This document shows, piece after piece, positions 1 through 9,462 of a stretch of DNA of 64,000 bases. The DNA is taken from positions 124,001 through 188,000 of the forward strand of contig JAEUTG010000043.1 in assembly GCA_016788045.1 (NCBI GenBank), in the 5' to 3' direction. Source of the DNA: Bacteroidales bacterium (GTDB taxonomy: Bacteria; Bacteroidota; Bacteroidia; Bacteroidales; Lentimicrobiaceae). The notes under the pieces were generated by a model that saw only the letters and a program-made list of their open reading frames with translations, did no database searches and had not been told where the DNA came from. Position numbers and translations under genes: made by a program. Position 1 is the first letter of the stretch. Each line of letters begins with the position of its first letter.

Positions 1-600
1 GAGCCTGTGCGTGTGGCTCAATCGATCAGGAAAATGAACCTGAAGCACTGTGTAATTACCTCAGTTGACCGCGACGACCTTCCCGACGGGGGCGCTGGTC
101 ATTGGGCGGAAACCATCCGGCAGATCAGGGCGATGAATCCGGGAGTTACCCTGGAGGTGCTCATCCCGGATTTCGGAGGAAAACCCGAACTCCTTGACCT
201 TGTAGTTAAAGAGAAACCCGAAGTGATTTCGCACAACCTCGAAACAGTACGGCGTCTTACTCCGCTTGTACGGAGTGCGGCAAACTACGACCGCAGCCTG
301 GAAGTGCTCAGTATCATCGCGGCCTCCGGGCTGAAGGCCAAATCGGGAATAATGGCCGGCCTGGGCGAAACCGAAGACGAAGTGCTTGAAACCATGGACG
401 ACCTGCTGTCGGCCGGCGTGCAGATTATGACCATTGGACAATACCTCAGGCCTACCCTGAATCACCTTCCGGTGGAGGCTTACATCCATCCCGATCAGTT
501 TGAAAAATATCGTCAGGCCGGCATCGCCAAAGGATTCAGGCACATCGAAAGCAGGCCGCTGGTAAGGTCATCCTACCATGCTGAGAAGCATCTGGAGTAG
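1..600 (+). CDS. lipA: Lipoyl synthase, C-terminal ~199 residues (5' end outside window)
   Basis: Radical SAM enzyme that inserts two sulfur atoms into protein-bound octanoyl groups to make lipoyl cofactor; cytoplasmic. The reading frame is open from base 1 and runs to the TAG at 598-600. Visible family signatures are TSVDRDDLPDGGA, the LIPDFGG stretch, the PEVISHNLETV segment, GIMAGLGET and the conserved C-terminal GQYLRPT and RSSYHAEKH. The N-terminal CxxxCxxC cluster motif lies upstream of the window, so the gene is partial only because of the window edge. The partner octanoyltransferase gene lipB is in this window but 55 kb away and on the other strand, so the two are not one operon here. 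Identification is secure; the true start cannot be seen. Confidence 0.96.
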   Translation, partial: EPVRVAQSIRKMNLKHCVITSVDRDDLPDGGAGHWAETIRQIRAMNPGVTLEVLIPDFGGKPELLDLVVKEKPEVISHNLETVRRLTPLVRSAANYDRSLEVLSIIAASGLKAKSGIMAGLGETEDEVLETMDDLLSAGVQIMTIGQYLRPTLNHLPVEAYIHPDQFEKYRQAGIAKGFRHIESRPLVRSSYHAEKHLE

Positions 601-1084
601 CGTCGAGCCCTGCTTTTCCCTGTGATTGAAAAAAGGTACAAAGGAATGCTTCTCTCAGCCGATAAAGAATTCAGCTCATTGCTGTCGGGTTAAACGCTGC
701 AACGTATGATAGATTTCGCCCCTACGGGACTTTATTGAACCGGGTGTTGTTTTGTATTCTACCGGTATTCAGCCCCGGCAGTCGCACCTGGGATATGCTG
801 TTGGCATATAGCAATTTAAAATGACATAAAAGTCATGCAGGGACGATAGGTGGTCATAAGGATATTCAAGTAGTTGAATAAACTACCTTACTACGATCCT
901 TCGAAATTCTGAGCTTCAGATTACCCGCCATTAACTGCTAAGCAGTGCAGGCATGATCGCTGTAATAGAAATAAATAGTTGCAAACCGCGAAGGAGGCTC
1001 AACCTGGTCTTTTTCAATCCTGAGAAGGAATTCTGATACAAATCGGATTTCCCCCGGATAATCGTGAACAACAACCTGGGTGCG
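601..1084. other. Intergenic region between convergent lipA and GH30 gene
   Basis: No convincing gene. It holds a nested imperfect hairpin: AAGGAT (858-863) pairs with ATCCTT (896-901) around GTAGTT (870-875) and AACTAC (881-886). It could terminate one of the two converging transcripts, but there is no clear T-run, so this is weak. Nothing else is recognised. Confidence 0.4.
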
Positions 1085-2560
1085 TTACCACACAAAAGTT
1101 ACCACCGATTTTGCCGGAAGTTCGTAACTGAAGTTCACAGAACCCTGGCTTACCGAGAATGATTTTGCTGTGCTGTTGTCGTTCGCAGCAATCAGCACCT
1201 TAGTTCCGTCGGCATTCTGAAAACCGACAGCGAAGGTATTCGGGAGCGACTGGGGGATGGTGGTGGCTATACGGACAGCGCCGGGGCGAACGAATTTTGA
1301 AAAATGGGCAATGGAATAGTACTCTTCGTTTTTAACCACCTGACCACTCAACGAATTGATGGTGATCACCCCGCGGCAGTTGTTGCATCCGTTGTTCTGC
1401 GGGCCATAGTTTTCGTCGAGGGCGAGGTTCCAGAGCAAGGCTGTTTTTGACCAGTTGCGGGCCGTTCCGATAAAGATGTTCTGCATGTTCCACATCAGGT
1501 TTCCGGCAAAATCGGTCGCCCAGGCTCCACCCGATATTTCGGTAAAGTACAAGCCTTTATCCGGATGTGCATTGTGCACGGAGGTCATGGCCGAAACATC
1601 CCCGGCATAGGCATGAAAGGCAGAACCCGCGACATATTTTCTGGTTTCTTCAGAATTCAGAATGGTGAGTGCGTAATTGGTATTGTCCCAGTTGTGGTCG
1701 TAAACAATGATTCTGGTGCTTAAGCCTGCTGCTTCAAAAGCCGGGCCCATGGCCGTTTTGATAAACTGCAGCTGTTCGGCTGCCTGCATTTCCATACAGG
1801 GATAATTGGCAGTATAATGCAGGGGCTCATTCTGAACGGTAACGGCATCAATGTCAATTCCCTGTTCTTTCATGGCCTGAATGTACCGGACGAAATAGTC
1901 AGCGTAAACAGCATAGGCCGAAGACTTGAGTTTACCGCCCTTCAGGCTGTTGTTGGTTTTCATCCAGGCAGGCGGGCTCCAGGGCGTGCCCATGAGTTTT
2001 ATTTCAGGTGAAAGGGTAAGGATTTCCTTCAATACCGGCACCACATCGTCAAGATCCTGTGCGAGGGAAAAGTTCTCCAGGGTGTAATCTGTTGTTCCGG
2101 CAGGCAGGTCATTGTAGGTAAAATCAGACAGGGAGAAATCAGACGCCCCCATGGAAAGCCGCAGGTAAGAAACCCCGATGCCTTCGGCCGGGTCGAACAG
2201 GTCTTTCAGAATCGCCTGCCGGGAAGCGACATCCATTTTACGGTTCAGCAGGTAAGCCGACGAACCGGTGAGAGCCGCTCCGTAACCTTCAATTTCCTGA
2301 AACCTGAAGCCCGAATCCAGGCTGATGGTAGGGAATTGTGCAGATGAACTCCCCGCTATCGTCAGGTCGGTCCCTTTTTCAAACAGGTGGCTCTTGTCGC
2401 CGCTGGTGAGGTAAACAACGACCTTTCCAGGCACAGTAGGAATGGTATCGGGTTTGGTGTTGTCTTTGCCTTTGCAACCTGACAATGCAACAGGTACAGT
2501 CAGGGCAAAAAGCAACACAAGCAACATCAGTCTGAAAGGCAATATCCATTGGTTTTTCAT
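1085..2560 (-). CDS. GH30 family glycosidase lipoprotein (glucosylceramidase / beta-1,6-glucanase type)
   Basis: Secreted retaining beta-glycosidase of 491 residues. The N-terminus is a lipoprotein signal with lipobox LSGC (Cys29), so it probably sits on the outer or inner face of the outer membrane. The (beta/alpha)8 catalytic domain starts near residue 85 with the GH30-typical EGYGAALTGS. The acid/base glutamate is in TVQNEP (Glu245) and the nucleophile in FTEISGG (Glu341); a C-terminal beta domain follows (about 400-491). GH30 members in Bacteroidota act on glucosylceramide or on beta-1,6-glucan; the SusCD and PKD neighbours favour a glucan such as laminarin side branches, which is inference. 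It is the last gene of a four-gene minus-strand operon (96 bp after susD). Confidence 0.88.
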   Translation of the reverse strand: MKNQWILPFRLMLLVLLFALTVPVALSGCKGKDNTKPDTIPTVPGKVVVYLTSGDKSHLFEKGTDLTIAGSSSAQFPTISLDSGFRFQEIEGYGAALTGSSAYLLNRKMDVASRQAILKDLFDPAEGIGVSYLRLSMGASDFSLSDFTYNDLPAGTTDYTLENFSLAQDLDDVVPVLKEILTLSPEIKLMGTPWSPPAWMKTNNSLKGGKLKSSAYAVYADYFVRYIQAMKEQGIDIDAVTVQNEPLHYTANYPCMEMQAAEQLQFIKTAMGPAFEAAGLSTRIIVYDHNWDNTNYALTILNSEETRKYVAGSAFHAYAGDVSAMTSVHNAHPDKGLYFTEISGGAWATDFAGNLMWNMQNIFIGTARNWSKTALLWNLALDENYGPQNNGCNNCRGVITINSLSGQVVKNEEYYSIAHFSKFVRPGAVRIATTIPQSLPNTFAVGFQNADGTKVLIAANDNSTAKSFSVSQGSVNFSYELPAKSVVTFVW

Positions 2561-2655
2561 CGGGCGTTTTGTTAAGTGTAGTGGCAGTATTAAAGCATCA
2601 CAGCAGAAGCCTCAACCATTCAGGCTTCTGCTGTGACATTCATTTTTTACAATGA

Positions 2656-4116
2656 TCAATAACCAGGGTTCTGGGTCAGGAGTTCGTTTTTATCAAGTTC
2701 AGATTGCGGGATCGGCCACAGCAATCCGTTTTCGGTCAGGTTATATCCGTAAGGGGAGCCTTCCGGGCCGATGGCACTGTTGATTACCGCAATGGCCCTT
2801 CCTGTGCGTTTGAGGTCATACCAGCGATGGCCTTCGAAAGCCAGTTCCAGACGGCGTTCCTTTTCGATGGCCAGGCGCATGGCTTCCTGGGTTGAAGCGG
2901 TGGTGTTGGGCAGATCAACCCGCGACCTGATCTGGTTAACCAGGGCTGCAGCTCCCGTAACATCACCCTGTTCGTTGAGGGCTTCGGCTTTCAGAAGGAT
3001 AATATCGGCCAGGCGGAGAATAATGTAGTTCTGAGGGCTGGGTGATGTTATGTTTCTGTATTTGTTGCCGAAAGGATAATTGGTCTGCGGCCAGTTGGCA
3101 TCAGACCAAAGTCCGGTAACATCCTGAAATTCGATGGAGGCATTCTTGCGGATCATGTCGTTCTCGTCGTCAAAAGCCTTCACCAGATCGTTGCTGGGAA
3201 TGTTGAACTTCTTCCAGTCGGTTCCCCGGAACATGCTGGCGCCCCAGTTGCCATCTGAACTGGTACCGGCATAATTTATCTCAAATATGGCTTCCGATGA
3301 GTTTTCATTCTCATTGTTCCACAGCATATCGTAATCAGGCAACAAAGTGTAACCACCACTTATAACTGCATCGCAGTATTCAGAAACTTTGGGCCAGTTG
3401 TGTGGTTCAACAGTTGCAAAAACTTTTGCAAGCATAGCATTTGCTGCTCCTTTGGTTACGTAGCCCTTGTGTACCTGCGTTGTTTTTACATTGTCGCTGG
3501 CATACTCCAGATCTGCAATAATCTGCGTATATACCTCTTCTTTACTTGCCCTTGTCGGGAAAAGTTGAGGATAGATTTCAGGAAGCAGCTCAGCGCTGAT
3601 GGTGGTAACTTCCTTTAACTGAAGGGGTATATCTCCCCACAGCTGAACCGCTTGAAAATACATCATGGCCCGGATAAACGAGGCTTCTCCCTTAATTTCC
3701 CTTTTCCTCTCATCAGAAAGGTTGGGATCAGGCACTATTTCAACATTGTTGATAATAGCATTGGCCTTTCCAATTGTACTAAAAAGGTAGGCATAGTCGC
3801 GGCTCACATTTGAATTGGTGGCATCAATTCGATAATCATCAATCTGGAAGTTGGCTGGGTTATCTGCTCCTGCATAAGCATCGTCAGACTGGGCATCCCC
3901 ATTCACAAAATAATCGAGTTCCCAATACTCATTCTTGAAATCGCCATAAGCACCGGCAAGTGCAGACTCCACATCATTGGCAGTTTTGTAGATTGTGTCA
4001 GCCGAACCAGATACATAGATTCCATTGTTTAATGGTTTCAAATCCAGAAACTTCTCACAAGATGAAAAAACTGTGGCAAGAGCTCCTAAGAACAATATTT
4101 TGAATATATTTTTCAT
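2656..4116 (-). CDS. SusD/RagB-family nutrient-binding outer-membrane lipoprotein
   Basis: Surface lipoprotein of 486 residues that forms the lid of the SusCD importer and captures the glycan or oligosaccharide. It has a lipoprotein signal with lipobox VFSSC (Cys19), then the family's FLDLKP motif, a TPR-like helical region and the typical C-terminal block ERRLELAFEGHRWYDLKRTGRA (around 412-433), ending in NPGY. It follows susC by 11 bp. The substrate cannot be read from the sequence; it is inferred from the adjacent GH30 enzyme. Confidence 0.94.
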   Translation of the reverse strand: MKNIFKILFLGALATVFSSCEKFLDLKPLNNGIYVSGSADTIYKTANDVESALAGAYGDFKNEYWELDYFVNGDAQSDDAYAGADNPANFQIDDYRIDATNSNVSRDYAYLFSTIGKANAIINNVEIVPDPNLSDERKREIKGEASFIRAMMYFQAVQLWGDIPLQLKEVTTISAELLPEIYPQLFPTRASKEEVYTQIIADLEYASDNVKTTQVHKGYVTKGAANAMLAKVFATVEPHNWPKVSEYCDAVISGGYTLLPDYDMLWNNENENSSEAIFEINYAGTSSDGNWGASMFRGTDWKKFNIPSNDLVKAFDDENDMIRKNASIEFQDVTGLWSDANWPQTNYPFGNKYRNITSPSPQNYIILRLADIILLKAEALNEQGDVTGAAALVNQIRSRVDLPNTTASTQEAMRLAIEKERRLELAFEGHRWYDLKRTGRAIAVINSAIGPEGSPYGYNLTENGLLWPIPQSELDKNELLTQNPGY

Positions 4117-4127
4117 GATAAAACTTT

Positions 4128-7112
4128 TTAGAATTCAACATTAAGTCCAAAAATGATCGTTCTTGACTGTGGGTAGGTTCCGTAATCAACACCCATAGTG
4201 GTTGAACTGGACCCGAAAGCATTAACTTCCGGGTCGAACCCTGAGTACTTTGTTAAGGTTAATAGGTTCTGACCTGTTACATAAACCGAAAGATTCCTGA
4301 TCCCTTTGATCTGGTTTTTAGTTAAAACATTGTATGACAATGTAATAGACTTCAGTCGAAGGTAAGATCCGTCTTCTATAAACCTGGTTGAATTTCTAAC
4401 GTTGTCGAGGTTACCTTCACTCTTAGGCATGGCTCTCGGGATGTCGGTAATAGTATTTTCCGGTGTCCAGCGGTTCAACACCTCAACCGATTGGTTCTTA
4501 CTGTCAAACATCCCTTCCAGATCGATGCGGGTGGCATTGAAAATGTCGTTTCCGTAGCTGCCTTGAAAGAAAATATTCAGGCTGAATCTTTCGTATGAAA
4601 AATTGTTAGTAAAACCAAAAATGAAATCAGGCATACCGTATCCTATCACAGTGCGGTCATCGCCAGGGTTAAATACACCGTTTTTGTTATAGTCCCTATA
4701 GATAAGGTTGCCTGTTTCCGGATCAACACCATCTGAAATAAGTCCGTAAAAAGCACCAAGCGGTAAACCGACTTTCAGGATGGTTGCATCCTGATTGTTG
4801 CTGTATATCCGTCCAAAATAATAGACAGGGGTGTAATCAAGCTTTGTAACTTCATTTCTATTAAAAGACATATTAATATCTGATGACCACTTAAATTTCT
4901 TTTCATCGAAATTTACAGTACTCAGGTTAAATTCAAGGCCCTTGTTTACAATCTCACCAGCATTGGTTTGAATTGAAGTAACAGGCAGTGAACTTGTTAG
5001 CTGAATATCCAGCAGCACATCGGTTGTTTCTTTATAATAAGCGTCAAAATTAAAAATCAACCTCGAATTGAACATGGCAAGGTCAAATCCAATGTTGCTT
5101 TGAGTTGTGGTTTCCCAGCGAAGATCCGGATTCCCGTATGAAGACTGATAAGAACCAGGTCCGGAAAGCGGATTTTGGGGATCACGGCGGTAGTATGAGT
5201 TACGTGCATAGGTAGCATAGTCGGAAATCCCTTCCTGGTTTCCATTTTTTCCCCAACCGCCGCGGATTTTAAGATCATTGATAACCGTAAGATTCTCCAT
5301 GAACCGCTCTGAGGAAACCCGCCAACCGGCAGAGAATGAAGGCATGGTTCCCCAGTGGTTGGCCAATTTTGAGGACCCATCGCGGCGTGTAGAAACCGTA
5401 AGGTAATACCTGTTGTTATAATCATAAGTTACCCGGCCAAAGAAGGAGGCAAGGGCCCATTCACTTTGCCATGTTCCGCCGGTCTGCAGGTTATTTGCAG
5501 CCCAAATGGTCTTAATGGACACATCATCAGGAAAGTCAGTACCTTCTATATAGGTTCCGTTACCCGAATACTTCTGGATACTCGATCCGACAATTGCAGT
5601 AAAATTGTGATTTCCTGCGCTTTTAGCATAATCGATCGTATTTTCAAACAACCAGATATTGCTATTAGCCTTGTCGGAACGACCAATGCCATGATTGGTA
5701 CGACCATAGCTTGTCATAAAAGGATCGAGATAGTAATCATACTGATGAGCGGTTATATCAGCACCGAGCCTGGTTTTAAAATTCAGACCCTTAGTAATCC
5801 TGATATCAGCGTTGACACTTCCGAACAATTTATTATCCTTGGCCTTCTGGTCCGGGCCATCCATATATGCTACCGGATTTTCCCATGAATTCTGGAATGG
5901 GTTCGGGTAGTATATCTGAGATCCGATCGGATTGGGCCATTCATCATCCATTTGTTGCAGATAATCATCTTTCTGCATATAAACATCCATAAAAGGCGGA
6001 GTATTCAGTGCGCTCATAATCACCCCACCTCTGCCTGAACTGGCATTGTCAGGTGTGTCTTTCGTATTAATGTTCAAGAAACTAAAATTAGTTCCGATTT
6101 TAAGCCAGGGACGAACTTCATTATCAAGATTAACCCTGACAGAATACCGATCGAACCGTGCTGGTTTTACCAAACCCTCTTCACTCAGGAATCCCCCTGA
6201 AACAAAATACTTGTTTTTATCATCACCACCCGAAACAGAAAGCTGATATGATTGCTGATGACCGGTTCCGAATGTCTGATCCTGCCAGTCATTGAAGTTG
6301 GTCCAAGAAGGTTGCATAATTTCGCCCCTTTCTTCCATGAGGTCACGGTATTGCTTGGTATTCAAAACATCGATGGTTTTTTTGATACTGGAAACCCCAT
6401 AGTAGGTATTGAAACTGATCACCGGTTCATTGCTTTTACCCCGTTTAGTCGTAATCAAAACTACCCCGTTAGCTGCACGGGCACCATAAATAGCTGAGGA
6501 AGAAGCATCCTTCAATACAGTCATGGTGGCTATATCCTGAGCGCTTAATCCCGAAATATCAGTGGTTGGAACATCGTCAACAACATAGAGTGGCTCGTTG
6601 CTGGCAATTACAGAGGTCGCACCTCGTACCCTCACTGAAAGGCCAACACCGGGCTTTCCTGAAGGTTGGGTAACCTGAACTCCGGCAGCTTTGCCCTGTA
6701 AAGCCTGCGCTGCAGAAACGATGGGGCGATCTTTAAGCTCCTTCTCGCCAACAACTGAAACTGCTGTAGTAAGATCTTTCTTTTTCTGGGCTCCATATCC
6801 GATGACCACCACTTCGTCGAGCAATTTGGCGTCTTCGAGCAGCTTAACATTAATCACAGACCTGCCATCGATGTTGATTTCCTGGGGAGCAAATCCGATA
6901 AAACTAAATACCAGCGTATTGCCGGTTGGGTTGATTTTGTAGTTACCGTCAATATCGGTAACGGTGCCTGTGGTGGTTCCTTTAACCAGAATGGTAACCC
7001 CCGGAAGGCCGATTCCCTTGTCATCGGTTACCTTTCCGGTAACCGCGCGCCCCTGGGCAAACACCGACAAAGAGAATGCAATGAATAGTATGATTGAAAA
7101 GAGTTTTTTCAT
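4128..7112 (-). CDS. SusC/RagA-family TonB-linked outer-membrane transporter
   Basis: Large TonB-dependent beta-barrel that imports the ligand held by SusD. I place the start at 7112 because MKKLFSIILFIAFSLSVFAQ is then a clean signal peptide; an in-frame ATG 24 bases upstream (7136) would add eight residues. After the signal come a carboxypeptidase-regulatory-like domain (GKVTDDKGIGLPGVTILVKG, about 20-95), the TonB-dependent plug with DEVVVIGYG and the SusC signature DVPTTDISGL and YGARAANGVVLITTK, then the barrel to the C-terminal aromatic residue. Length about 994 residues is usual for the family. It is the second gene of the operon, between the PKD lipoprotein and susD. Confidence 0.95.
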   Translation of the reverse strand: MKKLFSIILFIAFSLSVFAQGRAVTGKVTDDKGIGLPGVTILVKGTTTGTVTDIDGNYKINPTGNTLVFSFIGFAPQEINIDGRSVINVKLLEDAKLLDEVVVIGYGAQKKKDLTTAVSVVGEKELKDRPIVSAAQALQGKAAGVQVTQPSGKPGVGLSVRVRGATSVIASNEPLYVVDDVPTTDISGLSAQDIATMTVLKDASSSAIYGARAANGVVLITTKRGKSNEPVISFNTYYGVSSIKKTIDVLNTKQYRDLMEERGEIMQPSWTNFNDWQDQTFGTGHQQSYQLSVSGGDDKNKYFVSGGFLSEEGLVKPARFDRYSVRVNLDNEVRPWLKIGTNFSFLNINTKDTPDNASSGRGGVIMSALNTPPFMDVYMQKDDYLQQMDDEWPNPIGSQIYYPNPFQNSWENPVAYMDGPDQKAKDNKLFGSVNADIRITKGLNFKTRLGADITAHQYDYYLDPFMTSYGRTNHGIGRSDKANSNIWLFENTIDYAKSAGNHNFTAIVGSSIQKYSGNGTYIEGTDFPDDVSIKTIWAANNLQTGGTWQSEWALASFFGRVTYDYNNRYYLTVSTRRDGSSKLANHWGTMPSFSAGWRVSSERFMENLTVINDLKIRGGWGKNGNQEGISDYATYARNSYYRRDPQNPLSGPGSYQSSYGNPDLRWETTTQSNIGFDLAMFNSRLIFNFDAYYKETTDVLLDIQLTSSLPVTSIQTNAGEIVNKGLEFNLSTVNFDEKKFKWSSDINMSFNRNEVTKLDYTPVYYFGRIYSNNQDATILKVGLPLGAFYGLISDGVDPETGNLIYRDYNKNGVFNPGDDRTVIGYGMPDFIFGFTNNFSYERFSLNIFFQGSYGNDIFNATRIDLEGMFDSKNQSVEVLNRWTPENTITDIPRAMPKSEGNLDNVRNSTRFIEDGSYLRLKSITLSYNVLTKNQIKGIRNLSVYVTGQNLLTLTKYSGFDPEVNAFGSSSTTMGVDYGTYPQSRTIIFGLNVEF

Positions 7113-7161
7113 GATTTGAATATTTTTAAGGTTCATCCTTTTCTGAATCGTGAACAGTGGA

Positions 7162-8928
7162 TTAACGTACCAGAATTACCGACCAGCCCTGCGACCCGTT
7201 ATGCAGCACCGAGTAGTCAACCGAAAGGAACAGGTACTCGGTGTTCCCGTCGTTGGCATATCCCATCACTTCGTAGCGGTTGGAAGAGTTGCCTCCGTTG
7301 GCAGGCACATTTTTGTCGGTATTCTCACCTCCGTAATAGCCTTTGTAGAAACCGATAAAGGCCGCGCCGGTGGCACCATTGAGCAGGTTAATCCTGGCTC
7401 TCTGGGTTCCATTGGCCGGGGTGAAGGTGTAAGTGTGGGTTGCTGAACCAAAGGCAGCACCATTGCCGCTGTTGGCTATCTGTTCATCAGAAATACAACC
7501 GTTGGGTGATCCGAAATATCCGTCATTGCGCGCGCTTCCGTTGGTATTGTAAGTGAACGTATTGCCGGGTCCGAAGGTGAATTCGTCGTCGGGGAGGCAC
7601 GACCAGTCGTCTGAGCCCGACATGGAACCATCAAGGTTTGCTTTGGGAACCACATACCACCCGGTACTACCCAGCGCCGGTCCGCAGAAAATGGAGAAGT
7701 TGTCAGCTCTTACTCTCCAGGGATCACCCTGTAGGATTGCATCGGTGAGTACATCGACGGATGCAAAAGCAAGTTTTGAAGCGGATACACTGCCGTTTTC
7801 GTTGGTGGCTGTGAGGGTGATGATGTAGGCTCCGCCATCAGCATAGGTATGCACCGGAGCGGGGTCGGTTGATGTTTGTCCGTCACCGAAATCCCACAGA
7901 TAAGAGGTTGCGTTGAAGGTAGTGTTGGTGGTGGTAAGGGTAAGGCCGTTCAGTTCAAAAGTGTAGGCCAGCTCCGGAGCAGGTCCCGGGATGGGGGGCT
8001 CATCGGCCGGATTGTCGTAATGAACGAGCACAAAACGCCAGTATGCCGGCTGTGGTTCGCTACCTCCGGTAGTATAACTTGTCTGCACAATCAGTGTATC
8101 AACTGCACCATCGGTCAGTTTGATGATGTTGTAAGTTACCGATGACTGAGGTACGGTTACTTCGGCATCCGTGGCCACCTTGCACAGGCCGAGGAAGGCT
8201 CCTTCTCCGATAAGTGTGAGTTTTGGTTCGGTTCCGGAGGTCAGCTCAAATCTGTGTGTTCCGCTGCTCCAGGCTGAGAGGTCCTGGCCAAGGAGTCCTA
8301 CCATGTGATCAGAGCTGGTACAGACGTTAGAGGGATTAAAGACACCTCCTTCGGCCCAGTAGTCGCCCTTATCGTCGTAAACCACAGTGCCACCACGCTT
8401 GAATACCCATTCATCGTTCAGTACACAGGGACGACCAGCGAGTTCGTCGTTGTTCAGTCCCATGGCCCACCAGATGGCAGCGTGGGAGGCTGGTCCAACT
8501 TCGAGCGGATAACGACCAGTACTTACATCACGAATCAGTTTCCAGGTTTTCTCGGTGCTGCCGACCAGTTTGGCCATTTCGATGTCGGGGTCAGATATCA
8601 GAATATCAACCGAATAAGTGTCTGTTGTGCCATCGGCTGTGGTTGCAGTAAGCTTAACCGTGTACAAACCCTCTGAAGTGAAGGTGTGAACAGGACTGAA
8701 CTCTGTGGAAACTCCGGAGTTGTCGCCAAAATCCCACGAAACAGATGGTGTTCCGTTGATCCCGTTGGAATAGTTGGTGAAAACCACAATCTTGTAATTC
8801 TCCGCATCTACTTTGTAGGCGAAGCTGGCGATTACATCATCGCCCTTGTCCTCTTTCTTACAGGAAACAAACTGCAATGCCAGCAAAAGCATCAGAGCAA
8901 GTTTTCCCATTGAATAAAAATGTTTCAT
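7162..8928 (-). CDS. PKD-domain surface lipoprotein of the SusCD locus
   Basis: 588-residue lipoprotein (lipobox FVSC; Cys23) with two PKD domains: residues about 35-110 with SWDFGDN, and about 318-390 with LWDFGDGQTS. The segments between and after are unassigned beta-rich sequence with repeated phrases such as DEFTFGPGNTFTY and DEWVFKRGGTVVYDD, suggesting two related carbohydrate-binding-like units, one after each PKD domain. Proteins of this shape occupy the SusE/SusF-like position in laminarin-type loci and bind glycan at the cell surface; binding is inferred, not shown. It is the first gene of the operon, with a promoter-like -7 element about 170 bases upstream and a repeated CCAACC leader directly before the start. 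Confidence 0.82.
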   Translation of the reverse strand: MKHFYSMGKLALMLLLALQFVSCKKEDKGDDVIASFAYKVDAENYKIVVFTNYSNGINGTPSVSWDFGDNSGVSTEFSPVHTFTSEGLYTVKLTATTADGTTDTYSVDILISDPDIEMAKLVGSTEKTWKLIRDVSTGRYPLEVGPASHAAIWWAMGLNNDELAGRPCVLNDEWVFKRGGTVVYDDKGDYWAEGGVFNPSNVCTSSDHMVGLLGQDLSAWSSGTHRFELTSGTEPKLTLIGEGAFLGLCKVATDAEVTVPQSSVTYNIIKLTDGAVDTLIVQTSYTTGGSEPQPAYWRFVLVHYDNPADEPPIPGPAPELAYTFELNGLTLTTTNTTFNATSYLWDFGDGQTSTDPAPVHTYADGGAYIITLTATNENGSVSASKLAFASVDVLTDAILQGDPWRVRADNFSIFCGPALGSTGWYVVPKANLDGSMSGSDDWSCLPDDEFTFGPGNTFTYNTNGSARNDGYFGSPNGCISDEQIANSGNGAAFGSATHTYTFTPANGTQRARINLLNGATGAAFIGFYKGYYGGENTDKNVPANGGNSSNRYEVMGYANDGNTEYLFLSVDYSVLHNGSQGWSVILVR

Positions 8929-8972
8929 GGTTGGTTGGTTTAAAGGTGGTTGGTTTGGTTGGTATTAAGTTG
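8929..8972 (-). repeat. CCAACC-repeat leader directly upstream of the PKD lipoprotein gene
   Basis: Read on the coding strand, the last ~44 bases before the ATG contain four CCAACC(A) units separated by short A/T-rich spacers, with no purine-rich ribosome binding site. A shorter version (two to three CCAACC units) precedes the second susC gene at 48331-48372. Its role is unknown; a translation leader or an RNA-binding target is possible. Confidence 0.55.
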
Positions 8973-9097
8973 AACATGAATTCGCTCAGGTATACAATCC
9001 CCTGCGACAATCTTTCCGGAAAAGCTTAAAATCAATTCGATGCAAAACCTCCCGGATGCGATCAAGGTTGCAGAACAATGTAAGTGTACATTGGACA

Positions 9098-9105
9098 CAA
9101 AGGTA
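9098..9105 (-). promoter_or_regulatory. Bacteroidota -7 element for the PKD-SusCD-GH30 operon
   Basis: TACCTTTG on the minus strand fits TAnnTTTG. I see no TTG at the right distance upstream, so only half of the promoter is present; expression may need an activator. Confidence 0.45.
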
Positions 9106-9375
9106 AAAAATGTTACAGATGATTTACGGTTCTGATAAAATTAGTTAAAAAAGATTAAGACCCTGATTAAATTTAATATTCCATTTTTCATAGGCCCGTC
9201 CTTTAGGGCGGATTTTAATCAGATTATCACAGAGTTTTATAATATTTAAACAGTCTCTCAACACACTCATAAGAATTTACCGCTTACTGAAAATTGGCTG
9301 AATCATCCTGAATGGAATAGCAAATAAGTCTGCGATGATTCTATAGAATTGTTTATCATTGCTTTATAAATATTT

Positions 9376-9402
9376 TTCGACTATTCGACATTTTTAGTCG
9401 AA
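9376..9402. promoter_or_regulatory. Operator-like inverted repeat upstream of tetR
   Basis: Perfect 8-bp inverted repeat TTCGACTA-N11-TAGTCGAA, ending five bases before the -33 TTG of the tetR promoter. The same geometry with near-identical arms recurs at 10061-10087 in front of the efflux operon. Likely binding site of the TetR protein, by context. Confidence 0.7.
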
Positions 9403-9407
9403 TTTTC

Positions 9408-9438
9408 TTGACTTGTGTGGATTAAGGTATTAATTTTG
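9408..9438 (+). promoter_or_regulatory. Promoter of tetR
   Basis: TTG at 9408-9410, 20 bases, then TAATTTTG at 9431-9438: an exact match to the Bacteroidota consensus. The predicted transcript start near 9445 lies downstream of the GTG at 9415, which rules that codon out and supports the ATG at 9463. Confidence 0.75.
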
Positions 9439-9462
9439 CCGCCTCAAATTAATCTGAAAGCG

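Larger units (their letters stand above)
8929..9462. other. Divergent intergenic region between the glycan locus and tetR
   Basis: About 530 bases without a gene. On the glycan-locus side it holds a CCAACC-repeat leader (8929-8972) and a -7 element (9098-9105). In the middle is a small GC hairpin, CCGTCC-tttA-GGGCGG, near 9196-9211, of the kind scattered through Bacteroidota genomes. On the tetR side it holds an operator-like inverted repeat and a textbook promoter, listed separately. Confidence 0.6.

Noticed and set aside
61..543. Antisense open frame of 160 codons across lipA
   Set aside because: Shadow of a strongly conserved lipA frame; no protein-like features.
9193..9215. GC hairpin as a transcription terminator
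   Set aside because: It lies between divergent genes, where no terminator is needed, and lacks a T-run; it is more likely a dispersed palindrome.
9415..9462. GTG start for tetR giving 16 extra residues
   Set aside because: The -7 element TAATTTTG lies within this stretch, so it is upstream of the transcript start.
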